A model generated the notes under the pieces. That model saw only the letters and a list, made by a program, of their open reading frames with translations, searched no databases and was not told the DNA's origin. Positions 1-5,269 of a stretch of 7,442 bases of DNA are shown one piece after another. The position numbers were made by a program, and so were the translations under genes. The stretch covers positions 1 to 7,442 of the forward strand of contig NZ_DYXM01000042.1 in assembly GCF_020742175.1 (NCBI RefSeq), given 5' to 3'. The DNA is from Dietzia timorensis (GTDB lineage Bacteria; Actinomycetota; Actinomycetes; Mycobacteriales; Mycobacteriaceae). The first letter of the stretch is position 1. Each line of letters begins with the position of its first letter.

Positions 1-574
1 CCATCCCGACACCCTTGGCGATCCCGACGACTCGAGCATCGGTGCCCGCCACCTGGGCCTCGGCGGTCTTGGGGTGGGTGTCGGTCGTCATCATCGCCTC
101 GGCGACGGAGACGGCGTCCGCCTCCGGGACCACACCTGCGCCGCCGTCATCCGCCATTGCGTCGAACGCGGAGCGCAGCAGATCCATGGGGTAACGCCGG
201 CCGATCACCCCGGTCGAGGCGACGAACACCTGCTCGGCCCCGAGCCCCGCGACGCCTGCGGCGAGCTGCTGCAGCTCGCGAGCGTTGTCGAGGCCGACCT
301 GCCCGGTGGCGACATTCGAGTTCTTCGCGACCGTCACCAGCGCCCGGCCCGCTCCGCCCGCGAGAGCCTCTCGGCTCACCTGGACCGAGGGGCCTGCGAA
401 CAGGCTCTGCGTGAAGACGGCCGCGGACGACGCGTTCTCGGTGTCGTCTGCGACGATCAGCGACACGTCCGATCCGTGCTCGCGCAGCCCCGCCGCTGTC
501 ACGAAGCAGCGAAAGCCGCGGGGAAGATCCAGGTGCGAGTGGGCCTGTCTGGGCGCGGGGCGGGGTTGGGTCAT
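1..574 (-). CDS. ArgJ-family ornithine acetyltransferase, OAT2-like, 3' end outside the window
   Basis: The first 191 codons of an ArgJ-family N-terminal-nucleophile enzyme; the gene runs off the left edge. Family members transfer acetyl between N-acetylornithine and glutamate in the cytoplasm and are cut autocatalytically before a conserved Thr. Visible: a PRGF block at residues 18-21, ASTGVIG at 119-125 with the oxyanion-hole pair T121-G122, MMTTDTHPK at 161-169 and IAKGVGM at 185-191. The nucleophilic Thr of the MAT motif should lie just outside. Canonical ArgJ has an NSGxANACTG block; here it is AKNSNVATG (83-91), and STGVIG is followed by RRYPM. From memory both resemble OAT2 (Orf6) of the Streptomyces clavuligerus clavulanate cluster more than arginine-pathway ArgJ. 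No arg genes are visible nearby. ATG at 574 has no strong Shine-Dalgarno; a weak -10-like CACAAT ends 6 nt upstream, so the message may be leaderless. Family certain; physiological substrate uncertain. Confidence 0.88.
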   Translation of the reverse strand, partial: MTQPRPAPRQAHSHLDLPRGFRCFVTAAGLREHGSDVSLIVADDTENASSAAVFTQSLFAGPSVQVSREALAGGAGRALVTVAKNSNVATGQVGLDNARELQQLAAGVAGLGAEQVFVASTGVIGRRYPMDLLRSAFDAMADDGGAGVVPEADAVSVAEAMMTTDTHPKTAEAQVAGTDARVVGIAKGVGM

Positions 575-622
575 GGATCCATTGTGAACGATCGCGGCCG
601 CGAACGTGGCTAGGGTGGGGTC
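575..622. promoter_or_regulatory. Divergent leaderless promoter region with central 12-bp palindrome
   Basis: The 48 bp between the ArgJ-like and SRPBCC start codons. On the plus strand TAGGGT (611-616) fits the actinobacterial TANNNT -10 element and ends 6 nt before ATG 623. On the minus strand CACAAT (plus 586-581) ends 6 nt before ATG 574 but is a poorer match. Between them TCGCGGCCGCGA (592-603) is a perfect palindrome centred within 1 bp of the midpoint of the two start codons, overlapping where both -35 regions would fall. Neither strand has a recognisable -35 hexamer. The layout suggests mutually exclusive or jointly repressed transcription; the operator role is inference. Confidence 0.5.
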
Positions 623-1084
623 ATGGCCGACATCGACGTGTCCCAGGAAATCGACGCCCCGCTGGCCACGGTGTGGGAGTTGCTCATCGACGTGGCCCGC
701 CTGCCGCAGATCCTCTCCGGGGTGCAGGCGGTGCACGTCGCCGACGGCGGAGACTTCGCGCCCGGCTTCCGGTGGATGGAGCAGCGCCGCGCCCCCGGTT
801 TCCCAGGCGAACGCGAGTGGCAGATCGTCGAGAGTTCCCCGTATGCCGGGTTCACGCAGGAGTCCTTCTCGGACGGCGAGCGGACCCGGATCACCTACCG
901 TCTCGACGCGCGCGGCGAGGACGCCACCGTGCTCGGGCTGCACTACGAGCGAGTCCTCGAACACGCGCCCGCGGTAGTGCACATCGCCTCGCGGATTTCC
1001 GACCCCTTCCACGAGCGGGCCGTCCGCAAGACGCTGGACGCCGATGCGCGAGAAATCGCGGCCGCCTGCGGGTCCGCCCGGTAA
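623..1084 (+). CDS. SRPBCC (START/polyketide cyclase-like) family protein
   Basis: A 153-residue cytoplasmic protein without signal peptide or membrane segment. The N-terminus (VSQEIDAPLATVWELLIDV, about residues 5-23) is the usual first strand plus helix of the SRPBCC fold, followed by alternating strand-like segments (WQIVESSP, RTRITYRL) and a long C-terminal helix (about 130-150) that would close the hydrophobic pocket. Length matches single-domain members, which bind or convert lipids, polyketides or other hydrophobic ligands. No catalytic motif points to a reaction, so only the fold is assigned. ATG 623 is preferred because TAGGGT ends 6 nt upstream and there is no Shine-Dalgarno, the leaderless pattern. 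It is divergent from the ArgJ-like gene and followed by a 107-bp gap before the next gene, so it is probably transcribed alone or with read-through. Confidence 0.8.
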   Translation: MADIDVSQEIDAPLATVWELLIDVARLPQILSGVQAVHVADGGDFAPGFRWMEQRRAPGFPGEREWQIVESSPYAGFTQESFSDGERTRITYRLDARGEDATVLGLHYERVLEHAPAVVHIASRISDPFHERAVRKTLDADAREIAAACGSAR

Positions 1085-1178
1085 CCGCGTTTCCCGCATA
1101 CGAGCCCGAGCAGACAGCGAAGTAGACATGTTGGCCCCCGTTTTTCCGGCCGGAGCCTACCCGCAGGGTGAGGGTCGT

Positions 1179-1191
1179 TAAGATGGCGGCT
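1179..1191 (+). promoter_or_regulatory. Leaderless -10 promoter element of the lpqI-like gene
   Basis: TAAGAT (1179-1184) fits TANNNT, matches TATAAT at four of six positions and ends 7 nt before ATG 1192, so transcription would begin at or next to the start codon. No clear -35 is visible. The element lies inside the longer possible reading frame from GTG 1168, which argues against that start. The stretch 1085-1178 before it shows no gene and no convincing terminator. Confidence 0.55.
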
Positions 1192-2370
1192 ATGAGATTT
1201 CGGTCCGGGCTACTGGCTGTCGCCATGAGCACGGCGATGGCGACAACCTCCGCGTGTGCCCTGCTCCCCGGCGAATCCTCGGATCCCTCGGTGCAGCAGC
1301 CCACCGTCTCCGCGGCGTCCGAGCAGACATCCACCACGTCGCCGAATACCGATACGTGCCCGATCCATACCGAACTCGATTCGATGGAAGTCCGCACGAA
1401 AATTGCGCAGCTACTCACGGTCGGCGTGTCGAGCGCCGAGGACGCGATGTGGGCGGTCAACGACATCAACGTCGGCGGCATCTTTATCGGGTCCGACGTC
1501 GCCGAGCCGATCCTCGCGTCCGGGCAGCTTCCGGAGCTCCGACGTCAGGCCCCCTTCCCGTTGATGGTGACCATCGATGAAGAGGGCGGCCGGGTATCGC
1601 GAATGGACGCGGTGAGCGGGCCGCTGCCGTCTGCGCGCGCGATGGCGCAGATGCCGATCGAGGAGGTCCGCAACCTCGCGCGGATGCGCGGGGAGGAGAT
1701 GAAGCGCCTCGGTATCACCGTCGATTTCGCCCCGACGATCGACGTCTCCGCCCAGCCCGACGACGACGTGATCGGCGACCGCTCCTTCTCCCCGGACCCG
1801 CAGGTCGTCACCGACTACGCGCGCGCGTTCGCCGAGGGGCTCCTCGACGCGGGGATCACCCCTGTGTTCAAGCATTTCCCCGGGCACGGCCGCAGCACCG
1901 GCGATTCGCACCAGTCCGCGGTGTCCGTGCCGCCGCTCGAGGAGCTACGCGACTACGAGCTCCGCCCGTTCGCGCAGTTGGTGGGGATGCCGCGCACCGC
2001 CGTCATGATGGGCCATCTCGATGCGCCGGGGATCACCGCGCCGGGCGAGCCGGCCTCGATGTCGCCGGGCGCCTACGACCTGCTGCGTTCGGGAGAGGGC
2101 TACGGCGGCGTGCCGTACAACGGGGTCATCTTCACCGACGACCTGTCGGGAATGCGCGCGATCACCGACCAGTACAGCGTGCCCGAGGCGGTGCTCCAAT
2201 CGCTCATCGCCGGCGCGGATTCGCCGCTGTGGATCTCGACCGCCGAGCTCGTACCTACGATCGACGTGATCGAGCAGGCGGTGAACGACGGTCGCTACCC
2301 CATCGAGCGGCTCGAGGCGTCGGTGCAGCGGATGTCCGAGTTGCGCAGCTCCAACGGCTGCAACGAGTAG
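1192..2370 (+). CDS. lpqI: LpqI/NagZ-type beta-N-acetylglucosaminidase lipoprotein (glycoside hydrolase family 3)
   Basis: A 392-residue exported glycosidase expected to remove terminal beta-linked N-acetylglucosamine from peptidoglycan fragments at the outer face of the membrane. The N-terminus has basic residues (R2, R4), a hydrophobic stretch (7-19) and a lipobox-like TSAC with C22 as lipidation site; Thr at -3 is a weak match. A low-complexity Ser/Thr/Pro linker (about 27-55) precedes the GH3 barrel. Visible motifs: DEEGGR (129-134, substrate pocket), KHFPGHG (227-233) and DSH (238-240, the Asp-His dyad of NagZ enzymes acting as general acid/base), and FTDDLSGM (314-321), where D316 aligns with the NagZ nucleophile. 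C56 and C390 could pair once exported. Length fits mycobacterial LpqI (Rv0237 family). ATG 1192 is chosen over in-frame GTG 1168 because it gives a clean signal peptide and the right distance from TAAGAT. Catalytic residues look intact. Confidence 0.92.
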   Translation: MRFRSGLLAVAMSTAMATTSACALLPGESSDPSVQQPTVSAASEQTSTTSPNTDTCPIHTELDSMEVRTKIAQLLTVGVSSAEDAMWAVNDINVGGIFIGSDVAEPILASGQLPELRRQAPFPLMVTIDEEGGRVSRMDAVSGPLPSARAMAQMPIEEVRNLARMRGEEMKRLGITVDFAPTIDVSAQPDDDVIGDRSFSPDPQVVTDYARAFAEGLLDAGITPVFKHFPGHGRSTGDSHQSAVSVPPLEELRDYELRPFAQLVGMPRTAVMMGHLDAPGITAPGEPASMSPGAYDLLRSGEGYGGVPYNGVIFTDDLSGMRAITDQYSVPEAVLQSLIAGADSPLWISTAELVPTIDVIEQAVNDGRYPIERLEASVQRMSELRSSNGCNE

Positions 2371-2372
2371 CA

Positions 2373-2384
2373 CCGGGCACCCGG
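2373..2384. repeat. Short inverted repeat in the lpqI/PIG-L gap
   Basis: CCGGG-CA-CCCGG is a perfect 5-2-5 inverted repeat that starts 2 bp after the lpqI stop codon and ends 6 bp before the AATAAT -10 of the next gene. It could be an operator over the -35 region or a weak hairpin (4-bp stem, 4-nt loop) limiting read-through. In GC-rich DNA it may be chance. Confidence 0.3.
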
Positions 2385-2391
2385 CGCGCGT

Positions 2392-2404
2392 AATAATCGT
2401 CTGC
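2392..2404 (+). promoter_or_regulatory. Leaderless -10 promoter element of the PIG-L deacetylase gene
   Basis: AATAAT (2392-2397, within TAATAAT at 2391-2397) matches TATAAT at five of six positions and ends 7 nt before GTG 2405. No Shine-Dalgarno precedes the GTG. The A/T run stands out in GC-rich surroundings, supporting a promoter separate from that of lpqI despite the 34-bp gap. Confidence 0.55.
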
Positions 2405-3247
2405 GTGTCCACGATCGCGTTCTTCCACGCCCACCCCGACGACGAATCCTCCCAGACCGCCGGCATGATGTTCCGCGCCGCGCGTGCCGGGCACCGCGTC
2501 GTACTCATCATCGCCACCGACGGCCGATACGGCACGCCGCCTGCCTCGGGTGAGGACATCGTGTCCTTCCGCCGCGGAGAGGTCGAGGCGTCCGCGCGCG
2601 TCCTCGGCATCGAGACGCCCCGCTGGCTCGGTTACCACGATTCGGGGATGCTCGGCGCCGAGACGAATTCCGACGATCTCGTGTTGGCCCGCGCCGACGT
2701 CGACGAAGCCGCCGCGCGCCTGGTCGAAATACTGGATGACGTCGCCGCCGACTTTCTCCTGGGCTACGACCACCACGGCGGGTACGGGCATCCCGACCAC
2801 GTCCAGGTCCACAAGATCGCCGTTGCCGCCGCGCGCCTGCGCCCGGATGTGCGCCTGCTGTTCACGTCGTTCAGCGCGTCCGAGAGCGCTGCGCAGATGG
2901 CCGATCCGGGGCTTCTCGAGGTTCTCAAGGCCGAGGCGCCGGATCTTGCTGCCTTCTTCGAGACGATAGATCCGCAATCGATCAACATCGGCAGCGACGG
3001 CGAGCCGATGGGGCTGGACGATTCCGACCTGCGCTGGAAAATCACCCTCGGCGCCGACGAGCTCGCGGCCAAGCGACGCGCGATGGAGTGCCACGCCTCG
3101 CAGACCAGCGACGTCGGCATGATGCTGTCGCTGCCGCGCACGATCTACGACGCCAGATTCGGCGCCGAGTATGTGACGGTTCCCGAGTACGTCGACGCGC
3201 GCGGCACCGTGGGCCCGCCGATCGAGGGATGGCCATTCGGCGACTAG
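2405..3247 (+). CDS. PIG-L/LmbE-family zinc-dependent N-deacetylase (MshB/Mca-like)
   Basis: A 280-residue cytoplasmic metalloenzyme. The family removes acetyl from N-acetylglucosaminyl compounds or cleaves related amides; actinobacterial members include MshB (mycothiol biosynthesis) and Mca (mycothiol conjugate amidase). Visible: the family signature HAHPDDE at residues 8-14, giving zinc ligands H10 and D13 (D12 as probable general base), and HPDH at 129-132, giving the third ligand H132. Length agrees with MshB/Mca (about 290-300). The segment after the HPDH motif does not let me choose between MshB, Mca or another substrate, so no symbol is given. Start is GTG 2405, because AATAAT lies 7 nt upstream and the protein opens directly into the first beta strand (STIAFFHAH). 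It follows the GlcNAc-hydrolase gene by 34 bp, so the pair may act on related amino-sugar compounds (inference). It converges on the GAP-family gene. Confidence 0.87.
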   Translation: MSTIAFFHAHPDDESSQTAGMMFRAARAGHRVVLIIATDGRYGTPPASGEDIVSFRRGEVEASARVLGIETPRWLGYHDSGMLGAETNSDDLVLARADVDEAAARLVEILDDVAADFLLGYDHHGGYGHPDHVQVHKIAVAAARLRPDVRLLFTSFSASESAAQMADPGLLEVLKAEAPDLAAFFETIDPQSINIGSDGEPMGLDDSDLRWKITLGADELAAKRRAMECHASQTSDVGMMLSLPRTIYDARFGAEYVTVPEYVDARGTVGPPIEGWPFGD

Positions 3248-3265
3248 CGGCGCATCGCACGCCGC
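3247..3265. terminator. Candidate bidirectional hairpin between convergent genes
   Basis: GCGGCG (3247-3252) and CGCCGC (3260-3265) form a perfect 6-bp all-GC stem with a 7-nt loop in the 24-bp gap between two converging genes. There is no T-run on either side, so if it terminates it would be the actinobacterial hairpin-only kind. Position is the main support. Confidence 0.4.
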
Positions 3266-3271
3266 GGGTGG

Positions 3272-4048
3272 TTAGAAGAGCACCCCGAGCTGGAGCATCC
3301 GGACAATCGAGAGAATAACCAGGGCGGCGCCGACGGCGATGGTGAGCCATTTGCCCAGTGTCTTCGCACGTGCGAGGAAGTTGTTGATCCTCGAGGTGGC
3401 CGCGTCCACCCTGCTGCTGTTGACCTTGCTGAGCACGGTGATGAGGCATGCGCTCGGCGCGATGGCCACAATCGCGAAGACGACGATCTCGATGATCTGT
3501 TGGAGCACCGAGGTGCCCGCGAAAGAGATAACGACGACGCCGGTCGCGAAGGGTATTGAGGTTCCCGACTGGATGATGCCCAGCGCGATGCCGGTGCCGA
3601 AAAGACCGAATTTCTGCAGGACCGATTTCGGGATCGGGCTGTCTTCGGCGAGCGCCTCGTCGACCGCATGTTCTGCGGCCACCTCGTAGCCTTCGCGCCG
3701 GGAATCAGCGAGCTTCGCCGCAGCGTGTTCGGCGCGCTTGTTCTTCTGCGGTTTGAACGCGAGTGCAAGGAGAACGACGCCGATGACTCCCGCGACGATG
3801 GCAACGATCGGGTTTTCCCACAGTTCGCGGAGGAAGTCCTTGTTCGCGCCGATCACCCACACCGCGAGCGCGGCGAGGGTCATGATCCCGATGAAGGCGC
3901 CGCCGGTGAACTGGGCGGCGCGCGGGGCGAAGAGGCCGGGCTTGTCGCGCAGGCTCAGCCATAGGCCCGCGATGACCGCGAAGGCGAGGAGGTTGACCGA
4001 GTCGACCGCGGCGAGGCCCATGAGCTGCAGGATGTGCCCGAAAACCAT
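3272..4048 (-). CDS. GAP/LysE-like six-helix integral membrane protein
   Basis: A 258-residue membrane protein with about six hydrophobic segments (roughly 8-32, 47-68, 80-98, 148-177, 181-206, 233-254). A long charged loop (about 99-145, rich in Lys, Arg, Glu and Ala) separates two three-helix halves. The opening AAVDSVN (13-19) in the first helix resembles the DS-N motif of the GAP family (Sap, sulfolipid-1-addressing protein, also linked to glycopeptidolipid export), which is related to LysE exporters. These proteins are thought to move lipids or small molecules across the membrane; the substrate here is unknown. ATG 4048 is well supported: GGAGGTG (plus 4061-4055) sits 6 nt upstream. The gene stands alone on its strand, divergent from the secreted-protein gene, and converges on the deacetylase gene. 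Membrane topology is clear; family placement is from motif memory. Confidence 0.72.
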   Translation of the reverse strand: MVFGHILQLMGLAAVDSVNLLAFAVIAGLWLSLRDKPGLFAPRAAQFTGGAFIGIMTLAALAVWVIGANKDFLRELWENPIVAIVAGVIGVVLLALAFKPQKNKRAEHAAAKLADSRREGYEVAAEHAVDEALAEDSPIPKSVLQKFGLFGTGIALGIIQSGTSIPFATGVVVISFAGTSVLQQIIEIVVFAIVAIAPSACLITVLSKVNSSRVDAATSRINNFLARAKTLGKWLTIAVGAALVILSIVRMLQLGVLF

Positions 4049-4069
4049 TTACGGCACCTCCATCTGTTC

Positions 4070-4140
4070 GCCCATGTCTGTTCCGCCGGTCCCGGCGCAC
4101 GTTAATTTCTATCGCCCATGAGACGAATTTTGTTGCCCAT
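4070..4140. promoter_or_regulatory. Three spaced GCCCAT repeats in an AT-richer divergent promoter region
   Basis: GCCCAT occurs at 4070-4075, 4114-4119 and 4135-4140, the first two extended to CGCCCATG and the third as TGCCCATT. Start-to-start spacings are 44 and 21 bp, near whole helical turns, so copies would face the same side of the DNA. They lie in the 197-bp gap between the GAP-family and secreted-protein genes, whose 4100-4155 part is clearly richer in A/T than the genes. A shared regulator of one or both genes is possible. I could not pick a confident -10/-35 pair on either strand. Confidence 0.3.
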
Positions 4141-4229
4141 TGTGAATTATTTCAGGGCGCCGGACTACTCAACCGTACCGGGGTGTCGCAGAATGGAAGG
4201 GTCGCCCTATCAAGCCCAGTAGATTCGCG

Positions 4230-4236
4230 AAGGAAG
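4230..4236 (+). promoter_or_regulatory. Ribosome binding site that sets the start of the secreted-protein gene
   Basis: AAGGAAG ends 9 nt before ATG 4246 (6 nt before an in-frame TTG at 4243). It supports ATG 4246 over the upstream in-frame start at 4183, which would put about 20 polar and basic residues before the signal peptide. Confidence 0.6.
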
Positions 4237-4245
4237 TCCCCCTTG

Positions 4246-4755
4246 ATGTTCAGGATTCGCCGTGGAGCACTCGCAGCAGCGAGCAGCCTCTCCCTCGTCG
4301 CCGGTGCCGCATTCATGGCACCGGCCGCATCCGCAGCCACTTCTGTCGATGTGTTCCAGAACCCGGCGACCGTGATGGGGACCGGTTCCGCGTCCGGGAG
4401 TGCGGGCAGCGCGGCCCCCGGCGTTCAGTACCTTTCCCTCGAGGTGAAGCAGGAGTCCTCGGGAGTCGGGATCGTCAGCGTCGCCGACTCGGCGGCCGCT
4501 TGCAAGTCCCCGGGCGACGAGCTCGAGGTGACCTGGTCCAACTTCGACACCGGCGATCGCGGCACCTTCGAGGTCGACGCGTGCGGAACCGAACCGGGCG
4601 AGCCCGGCGAGCGGGTCGAGTTCGGCTCCGGTCCGATCAACTTCTCCACTCGCGTGCTCGGCCCGCTGAACGTCCAGCTCGGTTCCGCGGGAACCATCGG
4701 TTCGCTCGTCCCGTCCGCATACCTATCGGGGAACGGGTCCTTCACTCTCGACTAG
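4246..4755 (+). CDS. Small acidic secreted protein of unknown function, two cysteines
   Basis: I do not recognise this family. The 169-residue product has a textbook Sec signal peptide: basic MFRIRR, a hydrophobic core (about 7-24) and an ASA cleavage site before A31. There is no lipobox and no later membrane segment, so it should be released. The mature part (about 139 residues) starts with a Gly/Ser/Ala-rich stretch (about 45-58). It then alternates strand-like segments (QYLSLEVKQE, DELEVTWSNF, GTFEVDAC), suggesting a beta-sandwich. C86 and C113 are the only cysteines and could form one disulfide after export. It is strongly acidic (about 16 Asp/Glu against 5 Lys/Arg). No catalytic motif, LPxTG anchor or cell-wall repeat is visible. 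It is divergent from the GAP-family membrane gene, with which it may share regulation, and its stop codon overlaps that of aroQ. Confidence 0.8.
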   Translation: MFRIRRGALAAASSLSLVAGAAFMAPAASAATSVDVFQNPATVMGTGSASGSAGSAAPGVQYLSLEVKQESSGVGIVSVADSAAACKSPGDELEVTWSNFDTGDRGTFEVDACGTEPGEPGERVEFGSGPINFSTRVLGPLNVQLGSAGTIGSLVPSAYLSGNGSFTLD

Positions 4756-5210
4756 GCCGAGGTCGTCGACCTAACGATCAGCGCCTTAATCGCGAGTTCG
4801 TAGCCGAACGCACCGAAACCGACAAGTACTCCCGCAGCGACCGGCGAGAGGTACGAGTGGTGCCGGAATTCCTCACGGGCGTGGACGTTCGTCATATGCA
4901 GTTCGATAGTCGGCACCTGGGATCCCGCGATCGCGTCCCGTAGAGCGATCGACGTGTGCGTGTAGGCGCCGGGATTGAAGACGAGGCCGAGCGATTCTCC
5001 CGCGCGAGCGGCGGCGCCGGCTTCGTGCACCCAATCGACCAGAACGCCCTCGTGGTTGGACTGGCGGAAATCGAGTTCGTGGCCGGTTCCGGCCAGCGCG
5101 CCGCGGCAGCGCTGCTCGATGTCGTCAAGATTCTCGCGCCCGTATTTCTCCGGTTCGCGGATTCCCAGCAGGTTGAGGTTGGGGCCGTTGAACACGTAGA
5201 TCGTCGCCAT
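4752..5210 (-). CDS. aroQ: Type II 3-dehydroquinate dehydratase
   Basis: A 152-residue enzyme interconverting 3-dehydroquinate and 3-dehydroshikimate, a step shared by aromatic amino acid synthesis and quinate breakdown; the family forms dodecamers. All type II motifs are present: FNGPNLNLLG (7-16), R18 and Y23 of the flexible lid (REPEKYG), FNPGAYTHTS (78-87) with N79 and H85, and ELHMTNVHAREEFRHHS (103-119) with E103, H105, R112 and R116. These align with R19, Y24, N75, H81, E99, H101, R108 and R112 of the Mycobacterium tuberculosis enzyme. Length is typical. ATG 5210 is set by AGGAA (plus 5220-5216) 5 nt upstream and by the family's N-terminus. It lies 59 bp behind the IclR gene on the same strand and so is probably cotranscribed. 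It is not beside aroB, aroK or aroC in this window, unlike many biosynthetic copies, so a catabolic role is plausible (inference). Confidence 0.96.
   Translation of the reverse strand: MATIYVFNGPNLNLLGIREPEKYGRENLDDIEQRCRGALAGTGHELDFRQSNHEGVLVDWVHEAGAAARAGESLGLVFNPGAYTHTSIALRDAIAGSQVPTIELHMTNVHAREEFRHHSYLSPVAAGVLVGFGAFGYELAIKALIVRSTTSA
4760..4772. terminator. Candidate hairpin at the convergent gene ends
   Basis: AGGTC-GTC-GACCT is a perfect 5-bp stem with a 3-nt loop (a 13-bp inverted repeat around one central base), 4 nt after the stop of the secreted-protein gene. It lies inside the last codons of aroQ. No T-run follows. It is the only obvious candidate for ending plus-strand transcription here; weak. 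Confidence 0.3.
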
Positions 5211-5269
5211 GGGAGTTCCTATTCGTCGAGGTGAGTAGCGGCCCCGCGTGCGGCGGGTGCCACGTGGTT

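Noticed and set aside
74..613. 179-codon plus-strand open frame
   Set aside because: It lies antisense to the ArgJ-family gene; its translation is Arg/Gly-rich without family features, typical of shadow frames in GC-rich DNA.
1085..1178. Possible terminator around CCGGCCGG and the TTTTT run (1140-1154)
   Set aside because: The T-run precedes the palindrome on the plus strand instead of following it, so it does not form a normal terminator for the SRPBCC gene.
1168..1191. Upstream GTG start for the lpqI-like gene
   Set aside because: It would add eight residues before the signal peptide and overlap the TAAGAT -10 element; ATG 1192 fits both signal peptide and promoter.
891..1481. 196-codon minus-strand open frame spanning the SRPBCC/lpqI junction
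   Set aside because: It crosses two well-supported plus-strand genes and their intergenic region and shows no recognisable domain.
2255..3094. 279-codon minus-strand open frame
   Set aside because: It is antisense to the PIG-L deacetylase, which has intact zinc-binding motifs; the antisense product has no domain.
4183..4245. Upstream start for the secreted protein
   Set aside because: It would place a polar, basic stretch before the signal peptide; the AAGGAAG site points to ATG 4246.
5243..5257. CCCGC/GCGGG hairpin and CCACGTGG palindrome (5260-5267) in the iclR-aroQ gap
   Set aside because: Short GC-only symmetry common in this base composition; not enough to call a terminator or operator.
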